Source: DATBVX01 sp035263105 (GTDB lineage Bacteria > Pseudomonadota > Gammaproteobacteria > Steroidobacterales > Steroidobacteraceae). From it: a stretch of 54,280 nucleotides of DNA. Below the pieces are notes generated by a model, which had not been told where the DNA came from, did no database searches, and was given only the letters and a program-made list of their open reading frames with translations. Shown in pieces: positions 15,736-24,697 of the stretch (positions within the stretch are counted from its first letter, which is position 1; each line of letters begins with the position of its first letter). The stretch lies in contig DATFRO010000036.1 of assembly GCA_035263105.1 (NCBI GenBank), forward strand, positions 1 through 54,280, in the 5' to 3' direction. The position numbers were made by a program, and so were the translations under genes.

Positions 15736-16398
15736 ATGGTGCTGCGCGAGCTGCAACGGCTCCTCGGGCGGATCTACGACATCCGCATCGAGCACGACAT
15801 CTACGAGTTCCTGGTGACGGATCGACGCCAACTCACCCACGCGGCGCAGCGCGCCTCGCGCAATACGGAAGAGGAGCTGCTGGTGAGCGAGGTCGGCGGT
15901 GACGTGTGCCTGTCGCTGTTTCTCGATCGCGCCGTGCTCGAGCGGCTGCAGCAGGCCGATCCGCTCGAGGAGCTCAACGTCGAGAACCTTGCGGACTACT
16001 GGACTGCGCTCGAAGGCGTGAGCCACTTCCAGTACCTCGCCTGGAATGCGGGCCACGATCGGCCGGTCGCGATCCACGAGCTGGAAATCCAGGCGGAAGT
16101 CGACAAGTACGCGACCGCGCTCTTTCTCCTCGGCGAGCAGCGCGCGGGCCGTTTCCCCTTGCGACTGCATCACTGCCTGTTCGAGCGTGCGCACGTCGAT
16201 CACGCGCTGGCGCCGCCGAAGGCCGCGCTCTATGCCTCGGCGAGCCGCTATGCGGCGAAGTTCTGCCAGGGGCTGGAACGAAGGTTCCTGAAGCGGGGGC
16301 GCGTGCGTTGCGAGGCGCTGATCCGCGAGCTCAGGCATTTCTATCGCCTGACTCACGGCAGCAAGATCCGTCACATCGAAGCCGCACCCGCCGGCTGA
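15736..16398 (+). CDS. Conserved protein of unknown function, second of a pair
   Basis: The 220-residue soluble protein has a conserved-looking core: EEELLVSEVGGDVCLSLFLD (46-65), NLADYWTALEGVSHFQYLAW (about 87-106) and the acidic/basic motif ELEIQAEVDKY (about 116-126). A C-terminal helix ends in LIRELRHFYRLTHGSKIRHI. The several invariant-looking Glu, Asp and His residues could form a metal or nucleotide site, but no named family comes to mind. The ATG is 2 bp after the stop of the first gene, which implies coupling and probably a complex of both products. Confidence 0.88.
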   Translation: MVLRELQRLLGRIYDIRIEHDIYEFLVTDRRQLTHAAQRASRNTEEELLVSEVGGDVCLSLFLDRAVLERLQQADPLEELNVENLADYWTALEGVSHFQYLAWNAGHDRPVAIHELEIQAEVDKYATALFLLGEQRAGRFPLRLHHCLFERAHVDHALAPPKAALYASASRYAAKFCQGLERRFLKRGRVRCEALIRELRHFYRLTHGSKIRHIEAAPAG

Positions 16399-16457
16399 GC
16401 GCCAGGCGGCCCGCGGCTCGGATCAAACAACAACCGCGAAAGACGCTGTCGAGGAGA

Positions 16458-16769
16458 TCAGCGCTTGCCGCGCAGTTTCTCGAGCTCGATCCATCTCGAT
16501 AGCGCGCGCAGATCCTTCTTGCGGGGCTTCGGGTCCTTGCCGAGCATGCCGCTGTCGTACGGGTTGTAGCCGACCTTGGCACCGAACGCGTTCACGCGCG
16601 TGTTGGCGCGCGGGTGGTTGACCATGTCATCGAGCTCGAGGCCCGGATGCTCGAGGCGCTTGCCGCGCCAGGTCTGCCACACGGCGTTGCCGCGATCGTC
16701 GAACGTGACTTGCCCGGAGGGCTCGTCCTCGAAGTCGGGAGAATTCCAGCCGTCGTCAGGGTGCCGCAT
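16458..16769 (-). CDS. Small conserved protein, unknown
   Basis: The 103-residue soluble, charged protein is rich in Trp and Asp at the N-terminus (DDGWNSPDFEDE). It carries a VTFDDRGNAVWQTWRG segment and the conserved-looking YNPYDSGMLGK near residue 70. Similar proteins are annotated as hypothetical in xanthomonad-type genomes. It is convergent with the preceding pair (59 bp). Confidence 0.8.
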   Translation of the reverse strand: MRHPDDGWNSPDFEDEPSGQVTFDDRGNAVWQTWRGKRLEHPGLELDDMVNHPRANTRVNAFGAKVGYNPYDSGMLGKDPKPRKKDLRALSRWIELEKLRGKR

Positions 16770-16918
16770 CGTCGTGTTCTTCTAGTTGTTCACCGGTTCG
16801 TCTTATGTCGGCTGCATCTCTGCGGAGCAGCTCGTGTGCGAGGCAGGGTACTGAAACGCTGTGAACGCGGTCGTGCGCGGCCTCACGAAATGCTGACGTG
16901 CGTCACTCGGCGCTTTAC

Positions 16919-17476
16919 TTAATCGGATGGCGCGCGACCAAAAACTGCGGCGGCGCCGTTCGCAAGGCGAATATGTTCAGCGGCGCGGCACAGGCCGATG
17001 ACGGTCTTGCCGTCGACGATGTCGCCGGCGAGCGCGCGGGCGAGCGCTTCGTCGAGCGGCACCCAGGCGGTCTCGAACACTTCGGCGGCTTCAGGTGCTG
17101 CAGGTTCGTCGTGCAATTCGCGCGCAAGAAAGAGATGCACGACCTCGGTGAACACACCGGGCGAGCTCACCACCGTGCCGAGCGATTGCCAGTCCGATGC
17201 GCCGGCGCCCGCTTCTTCAGCGAGCTCGCGGCGCGCGGCTTCGAGCGGCGGCTCGCCGCCATCGAGCTTCCCGCCCGGCAGCTCCCACAACCAACCGCCC
17301 GCCGCGTGGCGAAACTGGTGCAAGAGGCAGACGCGCTGCTGCGCGTCGATCGCGACCACTGCGGCGCCGCCGGGGTGATGAATGATTTCCAGGTCTTCGG
17401 TCACGTCATTCGGCAGGCGCACCGTTTCGACGTTCACGGTGATGACGCGCCCGCGAAATACTGTGCGCTCCTTCAT
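16919..17476 (-). CDS. NUDIX hydrolase, ADP-ribose pyrophosphatase-like
   Basis: The 185-residue protein carries the Nudix box GGKLDGGEPPLEAARRELAEE (about 69-89), fitting GX5EX7REUXEEXGU. The preceding WLWELP and the following SPGVFTEVVHLFLA match the ADP-ribose pyrophosphatase group, which hydrolyses ADP-ribose to AMP and ribose 5-phosphate. The ATG at 17476 begins the fold; the frame is open upstream but overlaps the DUF6524 gene. It starts 2 bp after the stop of that gene, so both are likely one transcript. Confidence 0.92.
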   Translation of the reverse strand: MKERTVFRGRVITVNVETVRLPNDVTEDLEIIHHPGGAAVVAIDAQQRVCLLHQFRHAAGGWLWELPGGKLDGGEPPLEAARRELAEEAGAGASDWQSLGTVVSSPGVFTEVVHLFLARELHDEPAAPEAAEVFETAWVPLDEALARALAGDIVDGKTVIGLCRAAEHIRLANGAAAVFGRAPSD

Positions 17477-17478
17477 GC

Positions 17479-17898
17479 TCAGTGCTCTTCGACTTCGTCG
17501 ACCGTCGCCTGGCCTGAGAGTCGCCGGCGGATGTGCGCCCACGAGAGTCCCGCGGTCAGCACCAGCGACACGATGAGCAGGATGATCCACGAGAGGGCAC
17601 CCGTGTTGTGCAGGTCGAGCCAGCCCCACGACACCAACATCCAGATGAGCGCTCCGAAGAAGATCGCCATGAGGACGACGCCCACGACGCCGATCGACTG
17701 CAGGGTCGCGCGCACGAAGATGATCCACGCTATCAGGAGTCCGAGTCCGACGACGACCTTGAGAGGCGTTACGGCGGGAAAGTCGGTCACGAACCAGTGC
17801 AGGTACGAAAACTGCGTCGGGTTGAACGTGATGAGCACGAGCGCGAGCGCCAGCAGGAAGCGCCACAGCAGGCCTACCGCAGTGAAGTTGTTATCCAT
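17479..17898 (-). CDS. DUF6524 membrane protein
   Basis: The 139-residue protein has four transmembrane segments, at about 9-26, 41-58, 64-88 and 98-118. The start FTAVGLLWRFLLALALVLITFNPT followed by FSYLHW is characteristic of the DUF6524 family, which has no known function. The ATG at 17898 fits the family start. It is the first gene of a two-gene unit with the NUDIX hydrolase, and divergent from the helicase gene. Confidence 0.85.
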   Translation of the reverse strand: MDNNFTAVGLLWRFLLALALVLITFNPTQFSYLHWFVTDFPAVTPLKVVVGLGLLIAWIIFVRATLQSIGVVGVVLMAIFFGALIWMLVSWGWLDLHNTGALSWIILLIVSLVLTAGLSWAHIRRRLSGQATVDEVEEH

Positions 17899-18017
17899 GT
17901 GCCCGGTGCTCCCCGAAAAGTGAACGCATCGTGCCAACGCGCGACGCGATGGTCATCTGGATAAACGTACAGGTCCCGGGTTAGAGTGCGGCCTCCCGGG
18001 TCGCCACCACCAGCACC

Positions 18018-20096
18018 GTGCAGAGTCGCCCATCGAGTTTCGAGCGTCTCAACGACATGCAGCGTCGTGCCGTCGAGTACGGTGAGACACGCGCCGGCGC
18101 GCGCGGCTGGGTCTCGGGACCGCTCCTGATCATCGCGGGCGCGGGCACCGGCAAGACCAACACCCTCGCGCATCGCGTCGCCTGGCTGGTGCTCTCGGGC
18201 GTCGATGTCGATCGCATCCTGCTGCTGACCTTCACGCGTCGCGCGGCGCAGGAGATGACACGGCGCGCCCAGCGCATCGTCGATGCCACGCTGCGTGAAC
18301 GCGGCACTTCCGCATCCGCGTCCCAGCTGCGCTGGGCCGGCACGTTTCATTCGATCGCGAATCGCCTCCTGCGCCACTACGCGCGCAACCTCGGACTGGA
18401 TCCCGGCTTCACGGTGCTCGATCGCGGTGATGCGGCGGATCTCATGGATGTCGTGCGTCATGAGCGCGGCCTTTCGGCGCAGCCCAAGCGCTTTCCGCGC
18501 AAGGACACCTGCCTCGCGATCTACTCGCACCGGGTGAACACGCGATGCGAGCTCGACGCGACGCTGCAGGAGCAGTTTCCGTGGTGTCTCGACTGGCACG
18601 CGGAGCTCAAGGGGCTGTACCGCGAATACGTGGTGCGCAAGCAGGCGCATCAGCTTCTCGACTACGACGACTTGCTCCTCTACTGGCACATCCTGACGAG
18701 CGATCCCGCACTCGCGCGCGCGGTCGGCGAGCAGTTCGATCACGTGCTGGTCGATGAGTACCAGGACACCAATACGCTGCAATCCGAGATCCTGCTGCGC
18801 CTGAAGCCGGACGGCGCGGGCCTTGCGGTCGTCGGTGATGACGCGCAGGCGATCTACTCCTTCCGTGCCGCGACAGTCGAGAACATCCTGAATTTTCCGT
18901 CCGCCTTCCCGACGCCGGCGACGAGCGTGACCCTCGAGCGCAACTATCGCTCGACGCAGCCGATCCTCGATGCCGCGAATGCATTGATTGGCGAGGCGAC
19001 GCGCCAGCACCGCAAGGTGCTGCAAGCGGAGCGCGCGGGCGGCGAACGCCCCGCGCTCATCAGCGTGGCGGACCTGCGCCAGCAGGCGGAGCACGTCGTG
19101 GCGCGCATTCTCGCCAATCGCGAGGCGGGCCTGGTGCTGCGCCGGCAGGCGGTGCTGTTCCGCAGCTCACACGACAGCGACCTGCTCGAGATCGAGCTCA
19201 CGCGTCACAACATCCCGTTCGTGAAGTACGGCGGGCTGAAGTTCCTCGAGGCGGCGCACGTCAAAGACTTGCTCTCGGTGCTGCGCTGGGCCGACAACCC
19301 ACGCAACGAGATCGCGGGCTTTCGCGTGCTGCAATTGATGGACGGCGTCGGCCCGGCCAATGCGCGGCGCAGCCTCGATGCGCTCGCGCGTGCGGGCTTT
19401 GCGCCTGGCGCCTTGCGCGAGATGCAGATTCCCGGCGCGCACTCCCCGCAGTGGAGCGCGCTCGTCGCGCTCCTCGAACACCTCGCCGATCCTCAGACGC
19501 CGTGGACAGGGCAGACCCGCCAGGCGCGGGAATGGTACGAGCCGTTCCTCGAACTTCGCTATGAAGCCGCAGGCGTGCGCGCGGCGGATCTCGAGCAGCT
19601 CGAGCAGCTCTCGACACAGTACCCGTCGCGCGAGCGCTTCCTCACCGAGCTTGCGCTCGATCCGCCCGAGGCGTCCGGCGATCTCACCGGGCCGCCGCTC
19701 CTCGACGAGGACTACGTCATTCTCTCGACCGTGCACTCCGCGAAAGGGCAGGAGTGGGATGCCGTCTACGTGCTCAACGTCACCGACGGCAGCTTCCCGT
19801 CGGAGTTCGCGGGCGGCAAGCCGCAGCAGATCGAAGAGGAACGCCGCCTGCTCTACGTCGCGATCACGCGGGCGCGGGCGCAGCTCGAGTTGATTCACCC
19901 GCTGCGTTTTCACATCACGCAACAGCCGCGACTTGGCGACAAACACGTGTACGGTGCGCGCAGCCGTTTTCTCACCGAGCGCGTGCTCGCGTGCTTCCGG
20001 CAGGAGGCCGCGCAGATCGAGGAGCCGCGCGACGCGCGTCTCGGCGTGGCGCAGGTCCAGGTCGATGCAGGCGCGCGCCTGCGCGATCTTTGGTAA
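18018..20096 (+). CDS. UvrD/Rep family ATP-dependent 3'-5' DNA helicase
   Basis: The 692-residue superfamily 1A helicase has the Q motif (LNDMQRRAV), Walker A GAGTGKT (41-47), motif II with DEYQDTN (about 246-252), motif III GDDAQAIYSFRAA (about 272), motif IV/V with HSAKGQEWDAVYVL and motif VI YVAITRARAQL (about 612). It unwinds DNA in repair or replication restart. At 692 residues it is slightly shorter than UvrD (720) and has a divergent 2B/C-terminal part, so it is probably a paralogue rather than the housekeeping UvrD. The GTG start at 18018 keeps the Q motif in the protein. Confidence 0.93.
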   Translation: MQSRPSSFERLNDMQRRAVEYGETRAGARGWVSGPLLIIAGAGTGKTNTLAHRVAWLVLSGVDVDRILLLTFTRRAAQEMTRRAQRIVDATLRERGTSASASQLRWAGTFHSIANRLLRHYARNLGLDPGFTVLDRGDAADLMDVVRHERGLSAQPKRFPRKDTCLAIYSHRVNTRCELDATLQEQFPWCLDWHAELKGLYREYVVRKQAHQLLDYDDLLLYWHILTSDPALARAVGEQFDHVLVDEYQDTNTLQSEILLRLKPDGAGLAVVGDDAQAIYSFRAATVENILNFPSAFPTPATSVTLERNYRSTQPILDAANALIGEATRQHRKVLQAERAGGERPALISVADLRQQAEHVVARILANREAGLVLRRQAVLFRSSHDSDLLEIELTRHNIPFVKYGGLKFLEAAHVKDLLSVLRWADNPRNEIAGFRVLQLMDGVGPANARRSLDALARAGFAPGALREMQIPGAHSPQWSALVALLEHLADPQTPWTGQTRQAREWYEPFLELRYEAAGVRAADLEQLEQLSTQYPSRERFLTELALDPPEASGDLTGPPLLDEDYVILSTVHSAKGQEWDAVYVLNVTDGSFPSEFAGGKPQQIEEERRLLYVAITRARAQLELIHPLRFHITQQPRLGDKHVYGARSRFLTERVLACFRQEAAQIEEPRDARLGVAQVQVDAGARLRDLW

Positions 20097-20165
20097 ACGT
20101 TAAGCTAGCGTTCAGGCGCTGGAAACGATGGTTACGGGAAGCTGAGTGCACTGGAGAGGAACGCC

Positions 20166-20743
20166 ATGACCAACCTCGTTCGCAGATCGCTTGTAGTTCT
20201 TACCATGCTGCTGATGGTTCCGATGCTCGTCTCGGCGCAGGACAAGAACGTTCCGCCGAAGCAGAAGACCTACAAGCAGGACGAAGTGCTCACCGAGGCG
20301 GAGAACTTCTTCGGCAAGGGCGCCAAGGGCATCGCCGATGTGATCCAGAAGGCGTTCAAGGACCAGGGCGAACCGAACGCGTACATCGAGGGCGAGGAAG
20401 CGGGCGGTGCGGTCGCGGTCGGCGTGCGTTACGGCAAAGGCACGCTCAAGTTCGCCGGCGGCGGTTCACGCCCGGTCTACTGGCAAGGTCCGTCGATCGG
20501 ATTCGACCTCGGCGGCAATGCGGCCAAGACCTTCATCCTGGTCTACAACCTCAAGGCGCAGGACCAGCTGTTCCAGCGCTTCCCGGGTGTCGAGGGCAGT
20601 TTGTATTTCGTCGGCGGCGTCGGCCTGAACTACGCGCGCATCAACGGCATCACCGTCGCGCCGGTGCGCTTAGGTGTCGGCTGGCGCCAGGGCGCGAGCG
20701 TCGGTTACGTCCACTTCACGCCGGAAAAATCGCTCAACCCGTT

Positions 20744-20747
<4 letters not shown>
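20166..20747 (+). CDS. DUF1134 (EipA-like) periplasmic protein
   Basis: The 193-residue protein begins with a signal peptide (VVLTMLLMVPMLVSA, cleavage before QDK). The rest matches DUF1134: EAENFFGKGAKGIADVIQKAF, GAVAVGVRYGKGTL, IGFDLGGNAAKTFILVYNL and LYFVGGVGLNYARI. EipA of Brucella, in the same family, supports envelope integrity. GGAG lies 9 nt before the ATG. The gene is convergent with the methyltransferase gene, and the two stop codons share the palindrome CTAG at 20744-20747. Confidence 0.92.
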
Positions 20748-21610
<863 letters not shown>

Positions 21611-21625
21611 GACCGTCTCCTTCGC

Positions 21626-21656
21626 AAAAAAAGAACCCCGCGCGAAGGCGGGGTTC
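21626..21656 (-). terminator. Intrinsic terminator after the RRM gene
   Basis: On the minus strand gaaccccgc / gcggggttc form a 9-bp stem with a six-base loop (21656-21633), followed by seven U (21632-21626). It lies 31 bp after the stop of the RRM gene and directly abuts the Shine-Dalgarno site of the methyltransferase gene. Confidence 0.88.
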
Positions 21657-21686
21657 CGAAGCTTGAAACCGTGTCAGACGAGGCTG

Positions 21687-21980
21687 TTACCAGCGACCGC
21701 GTCCACCGCCGCCACCGCCGGCGAACTTCGGACGCGCCGGACGTTCCTGAGCCTCGTTTACGCGCAGCGGCCGGCCACCCATCTGGAAGCCATTGAGCTG
21801 CTGAATCGCGTTTTGAGCTTCACCCGAGGCCATTTCCACGAAGCCGAAGCCACGCGGCCGCCCGGTTTCACGGTCATTGATCAGCTTGACCGACTCCACC
21901 TTGCCATGGCGCTCGAAAAGCCCACGCACCTCATCTTCCGTGGCGCTGAAAGGAAGATTCCCTACATAAATCGTCGTCAT
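21687..21980 (-). CDS. RRM domain RNA-binding protein
   Basis: The 97-residue protein has a single RNA-recognition motif: RNP2 IYVGNL (4-9) and RNP1 RGFGFVEM (43-50), then an Arg/Gly-rich tail (FAGGGGGGRGRW). Such short glycine-rich RRM proteins occur in cyanobacteria and many proteobacteria and are often cold-induced. It is preceded by 396 bp without a gene, consistent with a long regulated leader. Confidence 0.95.
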   Translation of the reverse strand: MTTIYVGNLPFSATEDEVRGLFERHGKVESVKLINDRETGRPRGFGFVEMASGEAQNAIQQLNGFQMGGRPLRVNEAQERPARPKFAGGGGGGRGRW

Positions 21981-22376
21981 TCAAATTCTCACTTCTACAA
22001 CGCGGCGGTCGGCTGGCCTCCCTGAGAGGACGCGTCGCCTTAGGCCGCAGGTTCAACATGCAGGTCAGGTTCGGGCATGCGTGTCGCAGCGACACGAAAG
22101 CCCGGACCAAGGCCTGCGCCTTGGTCGTGCACTGATCAACTCGAGCTGGGTAGAGGGCGAGAAGCCTCGAAGGAAGAATTCACGCAGACGCCCGGCGGAA
22201 GCATGATGAGGGTACGAACCGGGGCGCGAGCTTACGTGACCCTCTTGGGCTTGGCAAATCAGGAAAGCCCCTAATCGCCGCGAAATCATGGTTTTGCGAC
22301 GCAAAACGCATTGTCGGACCAGCGTGCCGTGTTCCGGCGTCTCTTATATAGATGCGCTGCCCGGCGGGCGCGCCCG
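21981..22376 (-). promoter_or_regulatory. Gene-free leader/regulatory region of the RRM gene
   Basis: This 396-bp stretch has no credible ORF. It holds three inverted repeats: gtgtcg/cgacac at 22081-22095, gaccaaggc/gccttggtc at 22105-22126 (9-bp stem, 4-base loop), and gttttgcg/cgcaaaac at 22291-22307 (8-bp arms around one base). A TATATAAG sequence near 22346-22353 (minus-strand sense) could be part of a promoter. A long structured 5' leader would suit a cold-responsive RNA-binding protein, but no known riboswitch or thermometer is recognisable. Confidence 0.5.
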
Positions 22377-22649
22377 TCAGGCGCGCCAGAGCGTCCAAGC
22401 GCCAATGAGGATGAAGCCGACTCCGGCGATGCGCGTCAGGAGGCGCGTGTTGACGTGCTCGGCGACGAAGCCGCCAATGAGCACGCCGATGGCGCAGGCA
22501 AGGACCAACCCCGTCGCCGCGGCCGCGAACACCAGGATCTTCGCCTGCGGGTTCTGAGCTGAGAACAACACCGTCGCGAGCTGCGTCTTGTCACCGAGCT
22601 CCGCGAGAAAGACGGTGCCGAAGACCACCGCCAGGCTCTTCACGTCCAT
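22377..22649 (-). CDS. TMEM165/GDT1 family (UPF0016) cation exporter
   Basis: The 90-residue protein is a single-repeat member of the family, with the signature ELGDKTQLATVLF (17-29) and three transmembrane helices. Two copies would assemble to a full Ca2+/Mn2+:H+ exchanger. Homologues export Mn2+ (MneA type) in bacteria. The ATG is 3 bp downstream of the speA stop, so it is in the speA operon. No yybP-ykoY riboswitch, which often controls this family, is present in front of it. Confidence 0.92.
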   Translation of the reverse strand: MDVKSLAVVFGTVFLAELGDKTQLATVLFSAQNPQAKILVFAAAATGLVLACAIGVLIGGFVAEHVNTRLLTRIAGVGFILIGAWTLWRA

Positions 22650-22652
22650 GGT

Positions 22653-24614
22653 TCAACTACCGCCGTCCGGTTCGAGATAGGCGTAGCCGTTGAGCTCGCC
22701 TTCGTAGAAGCGCTTGAGCGCCTGGCTCTCGGTGAGCGTCAGGCGGCCTTCGCGCACCGCGCGCTCGCAGTCGCGCGAGAGCTTCGGATGCAGTTCCGCG
22801 ACGTCGTACTCCATGTATTCGAGCACGCGATTGGCAGTGTCGCCCTTGACGATCTCCTCGATCCACCAGCCGCCTTCATCGTGCAGGCGGATGTGTACGA
22901 CATGCGTGTCGCCGAACAGGTTGTGCAGATCGCCGAGCGTCTCCTGGTAGGCGCCCACGAGGAAGGCCGCGAGGTAGTAATCCTCGTCGGCGCGCAGCTC
23001 GTGCAGCTCCAGCGTGCGCTTCACATCGCGCTGGCTCACGAAGCGGTCGATCTTGCCGTCCGAATCGCAGGTGATGTCCGCGAGCACGCCGTTGCGGCTC
23101 GGGCGTTCATCGAGGCGATGGATCGGCATGATCGGGAAGAGCTGCCCGATGGCCCAGCTGTCGGGGAGCGACTGGAACACCGAGAAGTTGCAGAAATAGG
23201 TGTCGCTCAGGATCGACTCGAGCCCGTCGAGCTCTTCGGGGATGACGCTCAGCTTGCGGCAGTAGTCGCGCACCTTGGCGCACGTCGCCCAGTACAGGCG
23301 CTCGGCGAGCCCGCGGAACTCGAGGCTCAAGTAGCCGAGGTTGAACATCTGCAGCGCCTGTTCGCGCGCCTGCAGGGCGTCGTGATAGCACTCGACCAGG
23401 CGCCGCTCGCTCACCGAGCGATAGGCATCGAACAGGTCGTGGACCGGCTGCGGAATGTCGCCGTCGCCGTTGTAGTCCTCGCTCACCTTGCCGGCGACGC
23501 GGAACTGGTCGAGCGCCGAGTAGCCGAGCGTATTGAAGATGAGCACGCTGTGGTGCGCGGCGATCGCACGGCCCGACTCGCTGATGATCATCGGGTGCGG
23601 GATCTCGCGCGCATCACACACGCTCCCGATGCGGTACACGACATCGTTCGCGTACTCGTTGAGCGTGTAGTTCACCGAGGATTCGAAATTCGTGCCGCTG
23701 CCGTCGTAGTCGACGCCGAGACCACCGCCGACATCGATGTACTGCAGCCCCGCGCCCATGAGCTTGAGCTCCGCATACACGTGCGCGAGCTCGTTGATCG
23801 CGTCCTTCACGCGGCGGATGTCCTGCAGCTGGCTGCCGACGTGGCAATGCACGAGCTGCAGGCAGTCGAGCATGCCGGCCTTCTTCAAGGTCTCGAACAG
23901 TTCCAGGATCTCGGTGATGAAGAGGCCGAACTTGGAGCGCTCACCGGCGGACTCGCGCCAGCGGCCCGCGCCTTCGCTCGCGAGCTTCACCCGCACGCCG
24001 ATCCTCGGGCGCACCTGGTAGCGCTCGGCGTGCTTGAGGATGAGCTGCAACTCGGAGAAGTTCTCGACCACCGGGATGATGCGTCGTCCGAGCTTGGCGG
24101 CGAAGATCACCGCCTCGATGTAGCTGTCGTCCTTGAAGCCGTTGCAGACGATGACGCGCTCGGAGTCGCCCTCGGTCATCGCCATCACGGCGAGGAGCTC
24201 GGGCTTGGAGCCCACTTCCAGGCCGAAGCCGAACTGCGTCCCGTAGCGATACACCTCTTCGACGACCAGTCGCTGCTGGTTCACCTTGATCGGGAATACC
24301 GCCGCGTACTTGTTCTTGTAGTCGTTCTCGGCGATCGCGCCTGCGAAGGCGTCGTGCAGGTGGCGCAGGCGATGCGCGAGGATGTCGGAGAAGCGCACCA
24401 CCACCGGCGTGCGCAGGTCGCGGGCCTTGAGGCCCTCCACCACTTCGAAGAGATCGATCTCGCGCTCGGGCTGGGTGTCGGGACGCACCACGACGTGGCC
24501 CGCGTCGTTGATGCCGAAATATCCGCTGCCCCACGTACGCACCTGGTAGAGGTCGAGGGAGTCCTCGATCTTCCAGTTCTGGCCCGGAACGGGCTTCTTC
24601 ACGGCGTTGTCCAC
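22653..24614 (-). CDS. speA: Biosynthetic arginine decarboxylase
   Basis: This 653-residue fold-III PLP enzyme makes agmatine from arginine, the first step of putrescine synthesis by the agmatine route. Landmarks are the N-terminal WGSGYFGINDAGHV, the PLP lysine in FPIKVNQQ (about 108), LGLEVGSKPELLA-type segment, HCHVGSQ, IDVGGGLGVDYDG (about 300-312), and near the C-terminus NFSVFQSLPDSWAI and MPIHRLDE. The length matches E. coli SpeA (658). The GTG start at 24614 is a best guess; no strong ribosome site is seen, and the frame is open upstream but without family match. It is the first gene of an operon with the GDT1 gene. Confidence 0.96.
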   Translation of the reverse strand: MDNAVKKPVPGQNWKIEDSLDLYQVRTWGSGYFGINDAGHVVVRPDTQPEREIDLFEVVEGLKARDLRTPVVVRFSDILAHRLRHLHDAFAGAIAENDYKNKYAAVFPIKVNQQRLVVEEVYRYGTQFGFGLEVGSKPELLAVMAMTEGDSERVIVCNGFKDDSYIEAVIFAAKLGRRIIPVVENFSELQLILKHAERYQVRPRIGVRVKLASEGAGRWRESAGERSKFGLFITEILELFETLKKAGMLDCLQLVHCHVGSQLQDIRRVKDAINELAHVYAELKLMGAGLQYIDVGGGLGVDYDGSGTNFESSVNYTLNEYANDVVYRIGSVCDAREIPHPMIISESGRAIAAHHSVLIFNTLGYSALDQFRVAGKVSEDYNGDGDIPQPVHDLFDAYRSVSERRLVECYHDALQAREQALQMFNLGYLSLEFRGLAERLYWATCAKVRDYCRKLSVIPEELDGLESILSDTYFCNFSVFQSLPDSWAIGQLFPIMPIHRLDERPSRNGVLADITCDSDGKIDRFVSQRDVKRTLELHELRADEDYYLAAFLVGAYQETLGDLHNLFGDTHVVHIRLHDEGGWWIEEIVKGDTANRVLEYMEYDVAELHPKLSRDCERAVREGRLTLTESQALKRFYEGELNGYAYLEPDGGS

Positions 24615-24659
24615 GGCGATCGGCTGAACCTCGGGCGCGCGGCGCAAAAAGTTGCGCGC

Positions 24660-24687
24660 ACGATAGCAAAACGTGGTGAGAAGTAAA
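24660..24687 (-). promoter_or_regulatory. Candidate speA promoter
   Basis: On the minus strand TTTACT (24687-24682) is followed after 16 bp by TATCGT (24665-24660), in an AT-rich island. Just downstream, at about 24644-24659, gcgcaa/ttgcgc forms a short hairpin that could be an operator or the start of a structured leader. Confidence 0.45.
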
Positions 24688-24697
24688 TTAAAGATCG

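Noticed and set aside
22377..22652. yybP-ykoY manganese riboswitch before the GDT1 gene
   Set aside because: Only 3 bp separate it from speA, so there is no leader to hold one, and no matching motif occurs upstream of speA.
22788..24686. 632-codon antisense frame over speA
   Set aside because: The sense strand encodes a full arginine decarboxylase; the antisense frame is a shadow.
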